49,472 nucleotides of DNA, taken from the NCBI GenBank assembly GCA_016280855.1, contig JAEEHP010000131.1, positions 1 through 49,472 on the forward strand, in the 5' to 3' direction. This DNA comes from Bacteroidaceae bacterium. Its GTDB lineage: Bacteria; Bacteroidota; Bacteroidia; Bacteroidales; Bacteroidaceae. Position numbers and translations under genes: made by a program. The notes under the pieces are model-generated. The model was not told the DNA's origin and searched no databases. It saw nothing but the letters and a program-made list of their open reading frames with translations. This document shows positions 33,287 to 42,001 of the stretch, in pieces (within the stretch, counting starts at the first letter, position 1; each line of letters begins with the position of its first letter).

Positions 33287-36200
33287 ATGACAAGACTGAC
33301 AAGAATTGCAAAAAATCAGACGATGAGAATCGTCTTGAGTTTACTCCTCCTACTCATGACCACCACGGCGTGGGCCACGGATAATGGACCGTGGACATGG
33401 TATGGACAACGTTCAGGATGCTGTGACTTCTGGGGTAATTATTCAATTTCCTACAACGGACTGAACAATACGCATTGGGAGAATTTGTATATGCGCCAAT
33501 ACACTGATAAATTTGGCGCCTTTGTATCAGGCAATCCTGGTAGTGAAAAAAAGAATGCCGTTTACACGCTTTTTGGGCATACAGAGAATGTTCCTTCCTA
33601 CACACGAATGAGGCTGAACTGTAATTACATGGTGAAACAAAGCTTCACTGGAACGACAGCTTGGCATACTACGGCTTTGTATGCCCGCGATGATGTGGAC
33701 GCGCTCAAGGCTATGCCTGTGGATTTTACGGATGGTGGGTCTGATCATACCGGTGATGAGTATAGCCTCCATCGTAGTACACTAAAAGATAAGGGCACGG
33801 AAACCAAAAACTATTCAAATTCCTTTGATTTTGACAACAGGAATTCCTCGTCTGCACAGTCCAAGACGTGGGCGCTGATGATGACGACTGTTGTTGCTGT
33901 TCATGGAGCAGAATTTGTAGAGAGTTGGTCAGAATTCACCAACGAAAGCTACTCATGGGACTATTACTACTACAAGCATGTCACCTTCGACAACAACGGC
34001 GGCAGCGGCGAGATGGCGCAGCAGACCATTGAGAACAGTGGCACGCTGACAAGTAGTACCATGTACCGTGACGGCTATGTCTTTATTGGATGGAACACCA
34101 AATCGGATGGCAGCGGCACTGCCTATGCTGACGGGGCAACTCTTACGGCCACCTCAGAGGATAAAGGGCCTGTGACACTCTACGCCCAGTGGGTCAATGA
34201 AGGGGATGCCGACCTCATCATCACTTCGGCAGCCGACTGGAACACATTCGCCAGCAATGTAACCAGCAGCACCGAGTCGTATTTGGGCAAGGTGGTGAAA
34301 CTGGCCGCCGACATCAGCGTATCGACACCAGTCGGCAACCCCAACCACAGATTCAGGGGCACCTTCGATGGCTGCGGACATATATTGAATTTCAATTTCA
34401 GTTCATCAGATGCATATGCCGCACCTTTCAACCATGTGTATGGCGCCACTATCAAGAATCTGATTGTCACTGGAACAGTCAACGGAGCCATACACTGTTC
34501 GGGACTCGTTGGCGGCATGGTTGGCAATCCAAATCTGATTGAAAACTGCGATGTGCGGGTGGCAATAACGTGCAGCAGTTCGCACTGCGGCGGTTTTATC
34601 GGTCATGCCAGCGGCTCAATCAATACTATCCGCAACTGCCGTTTTTCGGGCAGCATCACTGGCGGTAGTGCTGCTGTAGGTATTTTCCAGGGCTGGGCGG
34701 GCGAAAGCAACTCGCTCATCAATTGCCTGGCGGCTGGTACCTACACCAACTGCGTAGATCTTAGATTGGCATATGGAGACAACAATGCCATTACCAATAG
34801 TTACAAAACACAGAATATCGGTTCACAGGGTACTTACACCACTGCCACAGGCGAAACACTGAGAGCTATGCTCGGTGACGGCTGGGAAGTTCGCGAAGGC
34901 AATGTGGTGCCGAAGATGACCAGCAGTCTCCAGGTGGAGGTACCGAGTGTATCCTACCGTGCTTATAATACCACCACACGCGATTTCGAGACACTGGCTG
35001 CAACTAGTTGCATTTCAGTTACGGCAAGCAGCACGACGATGGGTGAAGCTGATACCGAGACGTGGTACTTTTTGAACAACAACGTCACTATCAGTAGCAG
35101 CCGCATCGAGGTGCTCGGCACAGTACACCTGATTCTTGCCGACGGCAAGAAGCTGAGAGCCGAGAAGGGACTCCATGTGGCACCAGGCATGACCCTCAAC
35201 ATCTATGATCAGAGCGGTGGCACGGGCCAGCTCCAAAGTTTTGCCACGACAGACGGACAGGCTGGCATTGGCGGCAATTATGAAGAGGCTGGCGGTACCA
35301 TCACCATCCACGGCGGTAGCATCGAGGCCATCGGTTGTAACTGGGGCGCTGGCATCGGTGGCGGTCGCAACGGTAACGGTGGCACCATCACCATCTACGG
35401 CGGCACCATCAATGCCACGGGCGGTGATACGGGTGCTGGCATCGGTGGCGGTGTAGGCGCGAACTGCGGCACGGTCACCATCATCGGTGGCACGGTCATG
35501 GCCACGGCAAGAACTGCATACACAGGTGACGAGAGTCAGGCCATCGGTTCGGGAGCTGGTACCGGCATCAGTGCAGGCACGCTGATCATCGACGGCACGA
35601 AGGTTTATAGCAGCGCAAATGCCTCGAGTCCCGTCGCTCCTGCTAACCGTCTGAGCACCTGTCAATCCAAATACGCCAAGCTGATGCCCTGCACCTCGCA
35701 TAACTACGTGGACGACGTATGTACGCTTTGTGGAACTTATGCGCCTGTCAGCTATCTTGTCTATCAGACAGCCACACACTCGTTTGTGGAGCATACCGTT
35801 GATGACCCCACCACCATCAATGCGTCCACTACGACAATGGGTGCTGACGGCACTGAGACCTGGTACGTGGTGAGAAGCAATGTCACCGTGGGTAGTCGTA
35901 TTGAGGTCAGGGGTACGGTACACTTGATTCTCCGTGACGGCAAGACACTGACCGCCTCCAAGGGCATCATGGTGAATACAGGCAACTCATTGACCATCTA
36001 TGGTCAGAGCGGCGGCACGGGTGTCCTGAATGCCACTGCATACGACCAAAACAATCAAGGTGAACCTTATAAAAATGCAGGTATTGGAAGCAACAATCAC
36101 GCATCTGTTGGCGACATCACCATCCACGGTGGACGTATCACAGCCGAAGGTAATGCCTGGTCGGCTGGCATCGGCGGTGGCGTATATGGCGGTGGCGGTT

Positions 36201-39200
36201 CAGTAACCATCTATGGCGGCATCATCAAAGCCAGGGGTCATGACACTGGCTCAGAAGCTATAGGCCACGGCTCCAGCGGAGCCGCTGTCACCAAGACTAT
36301 TATAGAAGGATTCCGTGTGTATGTTGGCGGAACACTCGAAGAGTATTACTTAATGTCGTGGAGCCTCAGTCAGAATAGTAATACTGTCACGCTCCAGCCT
36401 TGCACAGAGCATAGCTATACCAATGGGAGATGTATCTATTGCAATCTTAGCGAATGGTACACCGTGACCTATAATGGTAATGGCAACACGGGCGGTAGCG
36501 TGCCCACCGACAACACCCATTATGCCAACGACAACAGCGAGATCGTTACCGTTTTAGGCAACACCGGTAACCTGATGCGACCAGGCTATCTCTTCGCAGG
36601 ATGGAATACGGCAGCTGACGGCAGCGGTACTGACTATGCTGCTGGAGCCACCTTCACTATCTATGACAATGTAACCCTCTACGCCCAGTGGACACCCATC
36701 AACTACTCCGTACGCTTCAATAAGAACCACGATGAAGCCATAGGCACGATGAGCGACCAGACGTTCAACGGTGACATTGCGCAGGCACTCACCGCCAACA
36801 CTTTCACACGCGACGCCTGGTACTTCGCAGGATGGAGCACCACGCCAGACGGGACGGTGACCTACACCGACGGAGAGACAGTCAGCTGTCTTGCCACTGA
36901 GCAGAATGCCGTGATTGATCTCTACGCCTTGTGGGTGGAGAACATATACACCATCAGCTACAACCTTGCAGGCGGAACCGTGGTAACACCCAATCCGACA
37001 ACATACAGTGAACTGAGCGCAGCCATCACCCTCGTTAACCCCACCCGCAACGGCTATGAGTTCGCAGGGTGGACGGGCACTGGCCTCTCTGAGCCGACCA
37101 TGACCGTCACCATCCCCACTGGCTCCACGGGAAACCGTACCTATACCGCCAACTGGGAGGATAGGGTGGATTACATTGCCTACAACTCAACCACGCATAC
37201 GTTTGAAACACATTCCGTTTACAGTGACAGAAGCACAGTTACATCGGGAAGCACATCGATGAGTACAGGCTGGTACGTGGTGGAGAACGATGTCACTATC
37301 AGTAGCCGAATAACAGTCACTGGTACGGTGAATCTGATTCTTCGTGATGGCAAGACGCTGACGGTCTCGGATGGCATCACTGTGAGTGAAGGCAACACAT
37401 TAAACATATACGGGCAGAGCGACGGCACCGGCAGCTTGATCTCCACCGTAAGCAATGGTGATAATGCCGGCATAGGAAGCTTAGGAGGTTCTTCTTCTAG
37501 CAACTGCGGCACCATCAACATTCATGGGGGCAATGTCACTGCCTCCTCTGGCCATTGGTCTGCCGGTATTGGAGGTGGTGTCAACAGAGGTGGAGGAACT
37601 GTGAATGTCTACGGCGGCACTGTCAATGCCACGGGACATGACGGAAATGCAGAAGCTATCGGTCAAGGAAGCAGCGGCAGCGCTGTCACAAAGACCATCG
37701 CCGACGGCCTCCGCGTGACGGTGAACAACAATTCAACTCCCGTAGAATATGGTAACCGAGTTTCAAGTCTGAGCAATAAAGTTGCACGGATAGAGCCTTG
37801 CACGGAACACAATATAAGCAACGGCAGATGTACCTATTGCGGAACCTACCTCTACCATATCACCTACGATGGCAACAACGCAACCAGTGGAACGGCACCA
37901 ACCGACGCCACTGAGTATCCATCAGGCCAGACCGTTACCGTCCTCGGCAACACCGGCAACCTGGTGCTCACGGGCTACACATTCGGCGGGTGGAACACCA
38001 AGGCTGACGGCCGCGGCTCCAACTACGCCCCCGGTACAACCTTTACCATAAGCGGCAACACCACGCTCTATGCCACGTGGGCGGCAGAGCAGTTGGAACT
38101 GGCCAACAATGGTGACAACGGCGACGGCATCAACACGGCAGCGGGCGACGGCATGTACTACGATGTCACTCTCGCCAACCGCACTATCTATCGCGACGGT
38201 GATTGGAACACGCTCTGTTTGCCCTTTGGCCTCAGCAACTTCACAGGCACACCATTGGAAGGCGCCACCATCAAGACACTTAGTAGTACAGACTTCAGCG
38301 ACGGCACACTGACGATGAACTTCAGCGACGACCTCACCAGCATTGAGGCAGGAAAGCCATACATCGTCAAATGGGGAGCCGATCTCGTCATCCGCACGGC
38401 AACCGACTGGAATACCTTCGCCGACAATGTCAACAACGGCACAGAATCTTATCAGGGTAAGACTGTGATGCTGGCTGCCGACATCAGCGTGACGACGATG
38501 GTGGGTAATTCCGATTATCCCTTCAGGGGTACTTTCGATGGCTACGGCCATACATTGAACGTCAACATCAGTGGTGGCAACTATACCGCCCCATTCAGCT
38601 ACGTAGGTGCCGCCACCATCCGTAACCTGAAGGTGGCCGGTAGCGTCACTACTACAGACGGCCATCCTTGCAGCGGTCTCGTAGGCTTTACTAATGGCGC
38701 ACTGACCATCACCAACTGCGTAAGTAGCGTTACCTTCACCAGTGGTTTCAAAGGCAATGCAGCCGATGGAGGCATCGTGGGCGGCATCGACAACAACAGC
38801 GGCAAAGTCACCATCGAGGGCTGTGCCTTCACGGGCAAAATACTCACCACCAACGGTACTACCTCTTGCGGCGGCATTGTGGGCTGGCGTAGACCGACCA
38901 ATGTTACGTTGACCATCAAAAACTGCCTCTACGCCCCCGCAGCCCTCGCCAGTGGCGAGACTGAACCGACGAGCGACAGCAAAACCATCTGCCGATACAG
39001 TAACAATGCTCCCACCATTACAAACTGCTATTACACGCGGACGCTCGGTGGTGCACAGGGCACTAATGCCAGCGGCATGAGCAACGAAACGCTTGTTAGC
39101 AATCTCGGTGACGGCTGGGAGATAAGTGGCGGCCATGTCGTGCCGAAGATGGTTTCAGACATTATCAACCCCGTGTTCACGGGTGTCACCGTGAGCGACG

Positions 39201-39583
39201 CCACCGCCAACGTATCGACCGACTATGTCGATTTCGTGGGAACGTACAGCCCAGTCATCTACACCGATGAGAACAGGAGCGTTCTGTTCCTCGGCGGCGG
39301 CAGCAGCCTCTACTATCCCGATGGCACCTCCGCCACCACCATCAACGCCTGCCGCGGTTACTTCAGTCTGAAGGGCATCACCGCCGGCGACATACAGAAT
39401 GGCGTGAAGATGTACTTCGGCGACGACGAGGCTACGGGAATCAGGGCAATTGGACAATTGGACAATTTACAATTTGACAATTTAGCCGACAGCTGGTACG
39501 ACCTGAACGGCCGCAAACTGAGCGGCAAGCCGACAGCTCGTGGCATCTATATCAATAATGGTAAAAAGGTCGTAATCAAATAA
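33287..39583 (+). CDS. Giant modular surface protein (2098 aa), paralog of 26468-33265
   Basis: The signal peptide is MTRLTRIAKNQTMRIVLSLL with cleavage near AWA. A ~200-residue unrecognised N-terminal domain is followed by an InlB B-repeat (VTFDNNGGSGEMAQ), a GLUG-like beta region (GFIGHASGSI), and two beta-helix regions of the form GGTITIYGGTINATGGD with GIGGG turns. Three more InlB repeats, a third beta-helix, another InlB repeat, one YRDGDWNTLCLPFGL module and a last GLUG-like part follow. The tail SWYDLNGRKLSG ... GIYINNGKKVVIK fits type IX sorting. Several modules are strikingly close to the upstream paralog at DNA level (for example 31941 versus 38290), pointing to recent duplication or gene conversion. 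A CAATT-word repeat (39447-39486) is translated just before the tail. The likely role is surface adhesion; the ligand is unknown. Confidence 0.88.
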   Translation: MTRLTRIAKNQTMRIVLSLLLLLMTTTAWATDNGPWTWYGQRSGCCDFWGNYSISYNGLNNTHWENLYMRQYTDKFGAFVSGNPGSEKKNAVYTLFGHTENVPSYTRMRLNCNYMVKQSFTGTTAWHTTALYARDDVDALKAMPVDFTDGGSDHTGDEYSLHRSTLKDKGTETKNYSNSFDFDNRNSSSAQSKTWALMMTTVVAVHGAEFVESWSEFTNESYSWDYYYYKHVTFDNNGGSGEMAQQTIENSGTLTSSTMYRDGYVFIGWNTKSDGSGTAYADGATLTATSEDKGPVTLYAQWVNEGDADLIITSAADWNTFASNVTSSTESYLGKVVKLAADISVSTPVGNPNHRFRGTFDGCGHILNFNFSSSDAYAAPFNHVYGATIKNLIVTGTVNGAIHCSGLVGGMVGNPNLIENCDVRVAITCSSSHCGGFIGHASGSINTIRNCRFSGSITGGSAAVGIFQGWAGESNSLINCLAAGTYTNCVDLRLAYGDNNAITNSYKTQNIGSQGTYTTATGETLRAMLGDGWEVREGNVVPKMTSSLQVEVPSVSYRAYNTTTRDFETLAATSCISVTASSTTMGEADTETWYFLNNNVTISSSRIEVLGTVHLILADGKKLRAEKGLHVAPGMTLNIYDQSGGTGQLQSFATTDGQAGIGGNYEEAGGTITIHGGSIEAIGCNWGAGIGGGRNGNGGTITIYGGTINATGGDTGAGIGGGVGANCGTVTIIGGTVMATARTAYTGDESQAIGSGAGTGISAGTLIIDGTKVYSSANASSPVAPANRLSTCQSKYAKLMPCTSHNYVDDVCTLCGTYAPVSYLVYQTATHSFVEHTVDDPTTINASTTTMGADGTETWYVVRSNVTVGSRIEVRGTVHLILRDGKTLTASKGIMVNTGNSLTIYGQSGGTGVLNATAYDQNNQGEPYKNAGIGSNNHASVGDITIHGGRITAEGNAWSAGIGGGVYGGGGSVTIYGGIIKARGHDTGSEAIGHGSSGAAVTKTIIEGFRVYVGGTLEEYYLMSWSLSQNSNTVTLQPCTEHSYTNGRCIYCNLSEWYTVTYNGNGNTGGSVPTDNTHYANDNSEIVTVLGNTGNLMRPGYLFAGWNTAADGSGTDYAAGATFTIYDNVTLYAQWTPINYSVRFNKNHDEAIGTMSDQTFNGDIAQALTANTFTRDAWYFAGWSTTPDGTVTYTDGETVSCLATEQNAVIDLYALWVENIYTISYNLAGGTVVTPNPTTYSELSAAITLVNPTRNGYEFAGWTGTGLSEPTMTVTIPTGSTGNRTYTANWEDRVDYIAYNSTTHTFETHSVYSDRSTVTSGSTSMSTGWYVVENDVTISSRITVTGTVNLILRDGKTLTVSDGITVSEGNTLNIYGQSDGTGSLISTVSNGDNAGIGSLGGSSSSNCGTINIHGGNVTASSGHWSAGIGGGVNRGGGTVNVYGGTVNATGHDGNAEAIGQGSSGSAVTKTIADGLRVTVNNNSTPVEYGNRVSSLSNKVARIEPCTEHNISNGRCTYCGTYLYHITYDGNNATSGTAPTDATEYPSGQTVTVLGNTGNLVLTGYTFGGWNTKADGRGSNYAPGTTFTISGNTTLYATWAAEQLELANNGDNGDGINTAAGDGMYYDVTLANRTIYRDGDWNTLCLPFGLSNFTGTPLEGATIKTLSSTDFSDGTLTMNFSDDLTSIEAGKPYIVKWGADLVIRTATDWNTFADNVNNGTESYQGKTVMLAADISVTTMVGNSDYPFRGTFDGYGHTLNVNISGGNYTAPFSYVGAATIRNLKVAGSVTTTDGHPCSGLVGFTNGALTITNCVSSVTFTSGFKGNAADGGIVGGIDNNSGKVTIEGCAFTGKILTTNGTTSCGGIVGWRRPTNVTLTIKNCLYAPAALASGETEPTSDSKTICRYSNNAPTITNCYYTRTLGGAQGTNASGMSNETLVSNLGDGWEISGGHVVPKMVSDIINPVFTGVTVSDATANVSTDYVDFVGTYSPVIYTDENRSVLFLGGGSSLYYPDGTSATTINACRGYFSLKGITAGDIQNGVKMYFGDDEATGIRAIGQLDNLQFDNLADSWYDLNGRKLSGKPTARGIYINNGKKVVIK
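39447..39486 (+). repeat. CAATT-word repeat inside the second giant gene
   Basis: Bases 39447-39482 are identical over 36 nt to intergenic bases 6306-6341. They encode QLDNLQFDNL just before the sorting tail, in frame. Confidence 0.9.
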
Positions 39584-39589
39584 AGAACT

Positions 39590-39790
39590 ATGAAAAAGCA
39601 AGTTTATCAGAAGCCCGCGATGCGGGTGATGCAGTTACAACAAAGAGTAAGCATCCTCAATGATAGCGTTCGCAGCCTCGGCACGAACATGACTGGTGCC
39701 GATGCCGTGAAGTATGGCGGCGCCGGCCAGGGCTCCGCCCGCGTGAAGGATAATTCCTACAACGTCTGGGACGACGACTGGAGTAATTAA
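39590..39790 (+). CDS. Small conserved-type peptide (66 aa) of the KxYxxPxMxV kind
   Basis: It begins 6 bp after the giant gene stop, so it is probably translated from the same message. The product starts MKKQVYQKPAMRVMQLQ and ends in a Trp/Asp-rich VWDDDWSN, with a Gly-rich middle. Short proteins with a basic MKKxYxKPxMxVxxL start are common in Prevotella and Bacteroides and remain uncharacterised. There is no signal peptide or membrane segment. A role tied to the surface proteins or the MACPF operon downstream is possible from position only. Confidence 0.75.
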   Translation: MKKQVYQKPAMRVMQLQQRVSILNDSVRSLGTNMTGADAVKYGGAGQGSARVKDNSYNVWDDDWSN

Positions 39791-39851
39791 AATAGTGTAC
39801 TAAAACATATCATTTAATTGTGATTAGTTACTTATATCATAAGGAAATATA

Positions 39852-40466
39852 ATGAAAAAGATTATCATGACGCTTGCAGCCGTCCTTTGCTGCACAATGA
39901 CAGCCACAGTATTCAACGCCTGTGGCGGTGATGATGAGATTCCCGAACCCCAAACGCCTGGAGGACAAGAGGAACCCTCTGTTACCAAGACTCCGGCCAG
40001 TGTGAGGCTGGAATACTATATCGAGAACAGACCAGATATGTTGAAATATCTCGACATAGTTGTGAAGTGCAGCGACGGTGTGAAAGAATACACCAGCAGC
40101 GTGCTCACACCTGAGGATATGGAAAATAAATACTTTTTCCACATGGGCGTGTATACATCCGGACTCCCCGCCAGTTTCAAGATCTGGCGCGAGGTCAAGG
40201 TGAAGGAAGCTTACAAGGACGTCGTTATGAATCTGGATAAGTTTGAATTCTCTACCGCTATCCATTATTACTATGCACTCTACGACAAAGACAACAATAA
40301 AATTGGCTCTACCGTGCAGGATAAGTATGAATCCTTAAAATACCCCGCAAACCAAACGAATGAAATGGTGAACAGTTACCTGAATAAACTCGATCTCATC
40401 TACGGCAGAGTCTTTGAGATCAAATTCGATAAAGATGGCAACAAAAGTTCTGTAATGAATAAATAA
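39852..40466 (+). CDS. Lipoprotein of unknown function (204 aa)
   Basis: The N terminus MKKIIMTLAAVLCCTMTATV leads to a lipobox ending at the cysteine of FNACGGDDE. The acidic residues after the cysteine resemble lipoprotein export signals that send lipoproteins to the cell surface in Bacteroidetes. The rest is a probable beta-sandwich (VRLEYYIENRPDMLKYLDIV ... FSTAIHYYYALYDKDNNK). No family was recognised. It precedes the MACPF genes, separated from them by a pseudogene remnant, and may be the first gene of that surface-lipoprotein group. Confidence 0.75.
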   Translation: MKKIIMTLAAVLCCTMTATVFNACGGDDEIPEPQTPGGQEEPSVTKTPASVRLEYYIENRPDMLKYLDIVVKCSDGVKEYTSSVLTPEDMENKYFFHMGVYTSGLPASFKIWREVKVKEAYKDVVMNLDKFEFSTAIHYYYALYDKDNNKIGSTVQDKYESLKYPANQTNEMVNSYLNKLDLIYGRVFEIKFDKDGNKSSVMNK

Positions 40467-40493
40467 TCACACCTGTTATTACCTGTTATTAAT

Positions 40494-40658
40494 CGATGCC
40501 ACGTTCCCGACCGTGCCTTCCCCGGCGACAGTGAGTTGGAGGCTTTAGTGGACTTCGTCACGACACAGCCTGCAGACGCCCGGCTCCATTTTCACTGTCA
40601 GGCCGGCGCCGGACACACAACGCAGTATATGATAAACCCCTATTCAATAATATCTTAA
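40494..40658 (+). pseudogene. Remnant of a protein-tyrosine-phosphatase-like phytase
   Basis: An uninterrupted but start-less frame encodes RCHVPDRAFPGDSELEALV, then DFVTTQPADARLHFHCQAG and AGHTTQYM, before a TAA at 40656-40658. This matches the core of PTP-like inositol polyphosphatases: a D..P.D....D.F..FV..LP element followed by the P-loop (W)LHFHCxAGxGRTTxxM. The invariant Arg of the HCX5R loop is His here, so even a full protein would be inactive. The N-terminal part and the C-terminal region are missing. The fragment lies between two lipoprotein genes, as expected for a relic left after rearrangement or insertion of the neighbouring array. Confidence 0.75.
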
Positions 40659-40671
40659 AAAACAAGTAATC

Positions 40672-41958
40672 ATGAAAAAGATTTTCTATCTGATGGCAGC
40701 TGTCGCCTTCATGAGTGGTCTGACAGCTTGCGACAATCAGGACGAGCTGACGGCCTCAGGAGCCTCCAACGGTTCTGTGCTTACCATGAATGGTAATTGT
40801 GACATCTACACCTTGCAAAACAGCGAGAACGCCGACTGGACCATCACAAGCTGTCCCGACTGGGTGACGCCCGTACAGATGAGCGGTTCCGCCGACTCCG
40901 ACATCCAGCTTTATGTCGAGAGCAACCGTCTCACCCCACTCCGCGAAGGTAACGTAACCATCAAGTATGCCAATGGCCGTTCACGTATCACGCGCGTTGA
41001 CCAAACCAACAAAGCCAGCAGCATCAGTGCTCAGCGCTCCTATGCCGCAGGCTGGGGCTTCGACATCCGCACCTATAATGATATACGCGGTGTACGCGAT
41101 CAGATTTTCAACACACAGAAGCTGATAGCCGATAGTGTGGCTAACTATTATATAATCGATGCGACTGGTACAGACCTCCAGTTCTACTATGGTGAAGATG
41201 CTTCTAAGCTTCAGAGCAATATCACCGCTAATATGAACATTGATATTAAGTATAATGCTTTTAAGCTTAATCTCGACGGTACTTTTGGGCGCAACACGCT
41301 GTCCAATAGCAAGCATATCTTCTCTTGGATGCGCTACTCGGAAGCTATCAAGGAAGCCAGTGTTTACGCAGACGCTTCGTATGCTGCCAAGAATCATTTG
41401 TTCACCGCCGACTTCGCTGCGATGCGTCAAGAGGTCATCGACTCCAAGGGCAGCGAAGCCTCCATTCAGCGCCTCATCGAGCTATACGGCACACACTATA
41501 TCGGCAGAGCCTCTCTGGGCGGTTGCTTCGACTACTACTACTCCACCGAGATGACCAAGTCCATGACTACAGATAGCATCCAGGGAGCCATCAAATTCGG
41601 TTTCAGCCAAAAGTTCAATCTTGATGTTACGGGCAATGGTCAATACAAGAGCGCCTTCAACAACATGAAGACGGAAACCATCGAGAAATTTGAGGTCAAG
41701 GGCGGCGAAGCAATGACGCTGGCACGCTCCATTGATGACGGCAGTATCTCAGAGACGTCTGTTGAAACATGGAAAGAAACCATCGATGATGCCTTCGATG
41801 AAACAGGTAAACTCGTGGCACCGGGCAAGTTGGAACTCATCTCATTTGGACTTGTTCCTATACAGAACCTGTTCCCCATTACTGTGAGCGTTAAAATCAC
41901 CGAGTACCTCGACAAATTGTACTATTCGGAACTGCCGCTGACGCGCTCACAGAAATAA
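40672..41958 (+). CDS. MACPF-domain lipoprotein, A-type (first of the array)
   Basis: This 428-aa protein has a lipoprotein signal (MKKIFYLMAAVAFMSGLTAC) followed by DNQDE. Residues ~35-110 form a BACON-like immunoglobulin domain (ADWTITSCPDWVTPV). The MACPF domain starts at GWGFDIRTYNDIRGVRDQIF and contains the family signature Y272-GTHYIGRASLGG. A short C-terminal part ends in LYYSELPLTR. MACPF proteins oligomerise into pores; several Bacteroidales lipoprotein MACPFs (BSAPs) kill related strains. The cysteine plus acidic run suggests surface display. It is A-type: signature near residue 272, total ~430 aa, close to the gene at 43747-45054. The next gene starts 43 bp later. Toxicity and target are not shown. 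Confidence 0.9.
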   Translation: MKKIFYLMAAVAFMSGLTACDNQDELTASGASNGSVLTMNGNCDIYTLQNSENADWTITSCPDWVTPVQMSGSADSDIQLYVESNRLTPLREGNVTIKYANGRSRITRVDQTNKASSISAQRSYAAGWGFDIRTYNDIRGVRDQIFNTQKLIADSVANYYIIDATGTDLQFYYGEDASKLQSNITANMNIDIKYNAFKLNLDGTFGRNTLSNSKHIFSWMRYSEAIKEASVYADASYAAKNHLFTADFAAMRQEVIDSKGSEASIQRLIELYGTHYIGRASLGGCFDYYYSTEMTKSMTTDSIQGAIKFGFSQKFNLDVTGNGQYKSAFNNMKTETIEKFEVKGGEAMTLARSIDDGSISETSVETWKETIDDAFDETGKLVAPGKLELISFGLVPIQNLFPITVSVKITEYLDKLYYSELPLTRSQK

Positions 41959-42001
41959 CCATAGCACACATTCCAGAACCACATAATAAAAGCATATAGA
42001 T

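Noticed and set aside
37922-39136. 404-codon minus-strand open frame inside the second giant gene
   Set aside because: Antisense shadow of clear InlB and GLUG-like modules.
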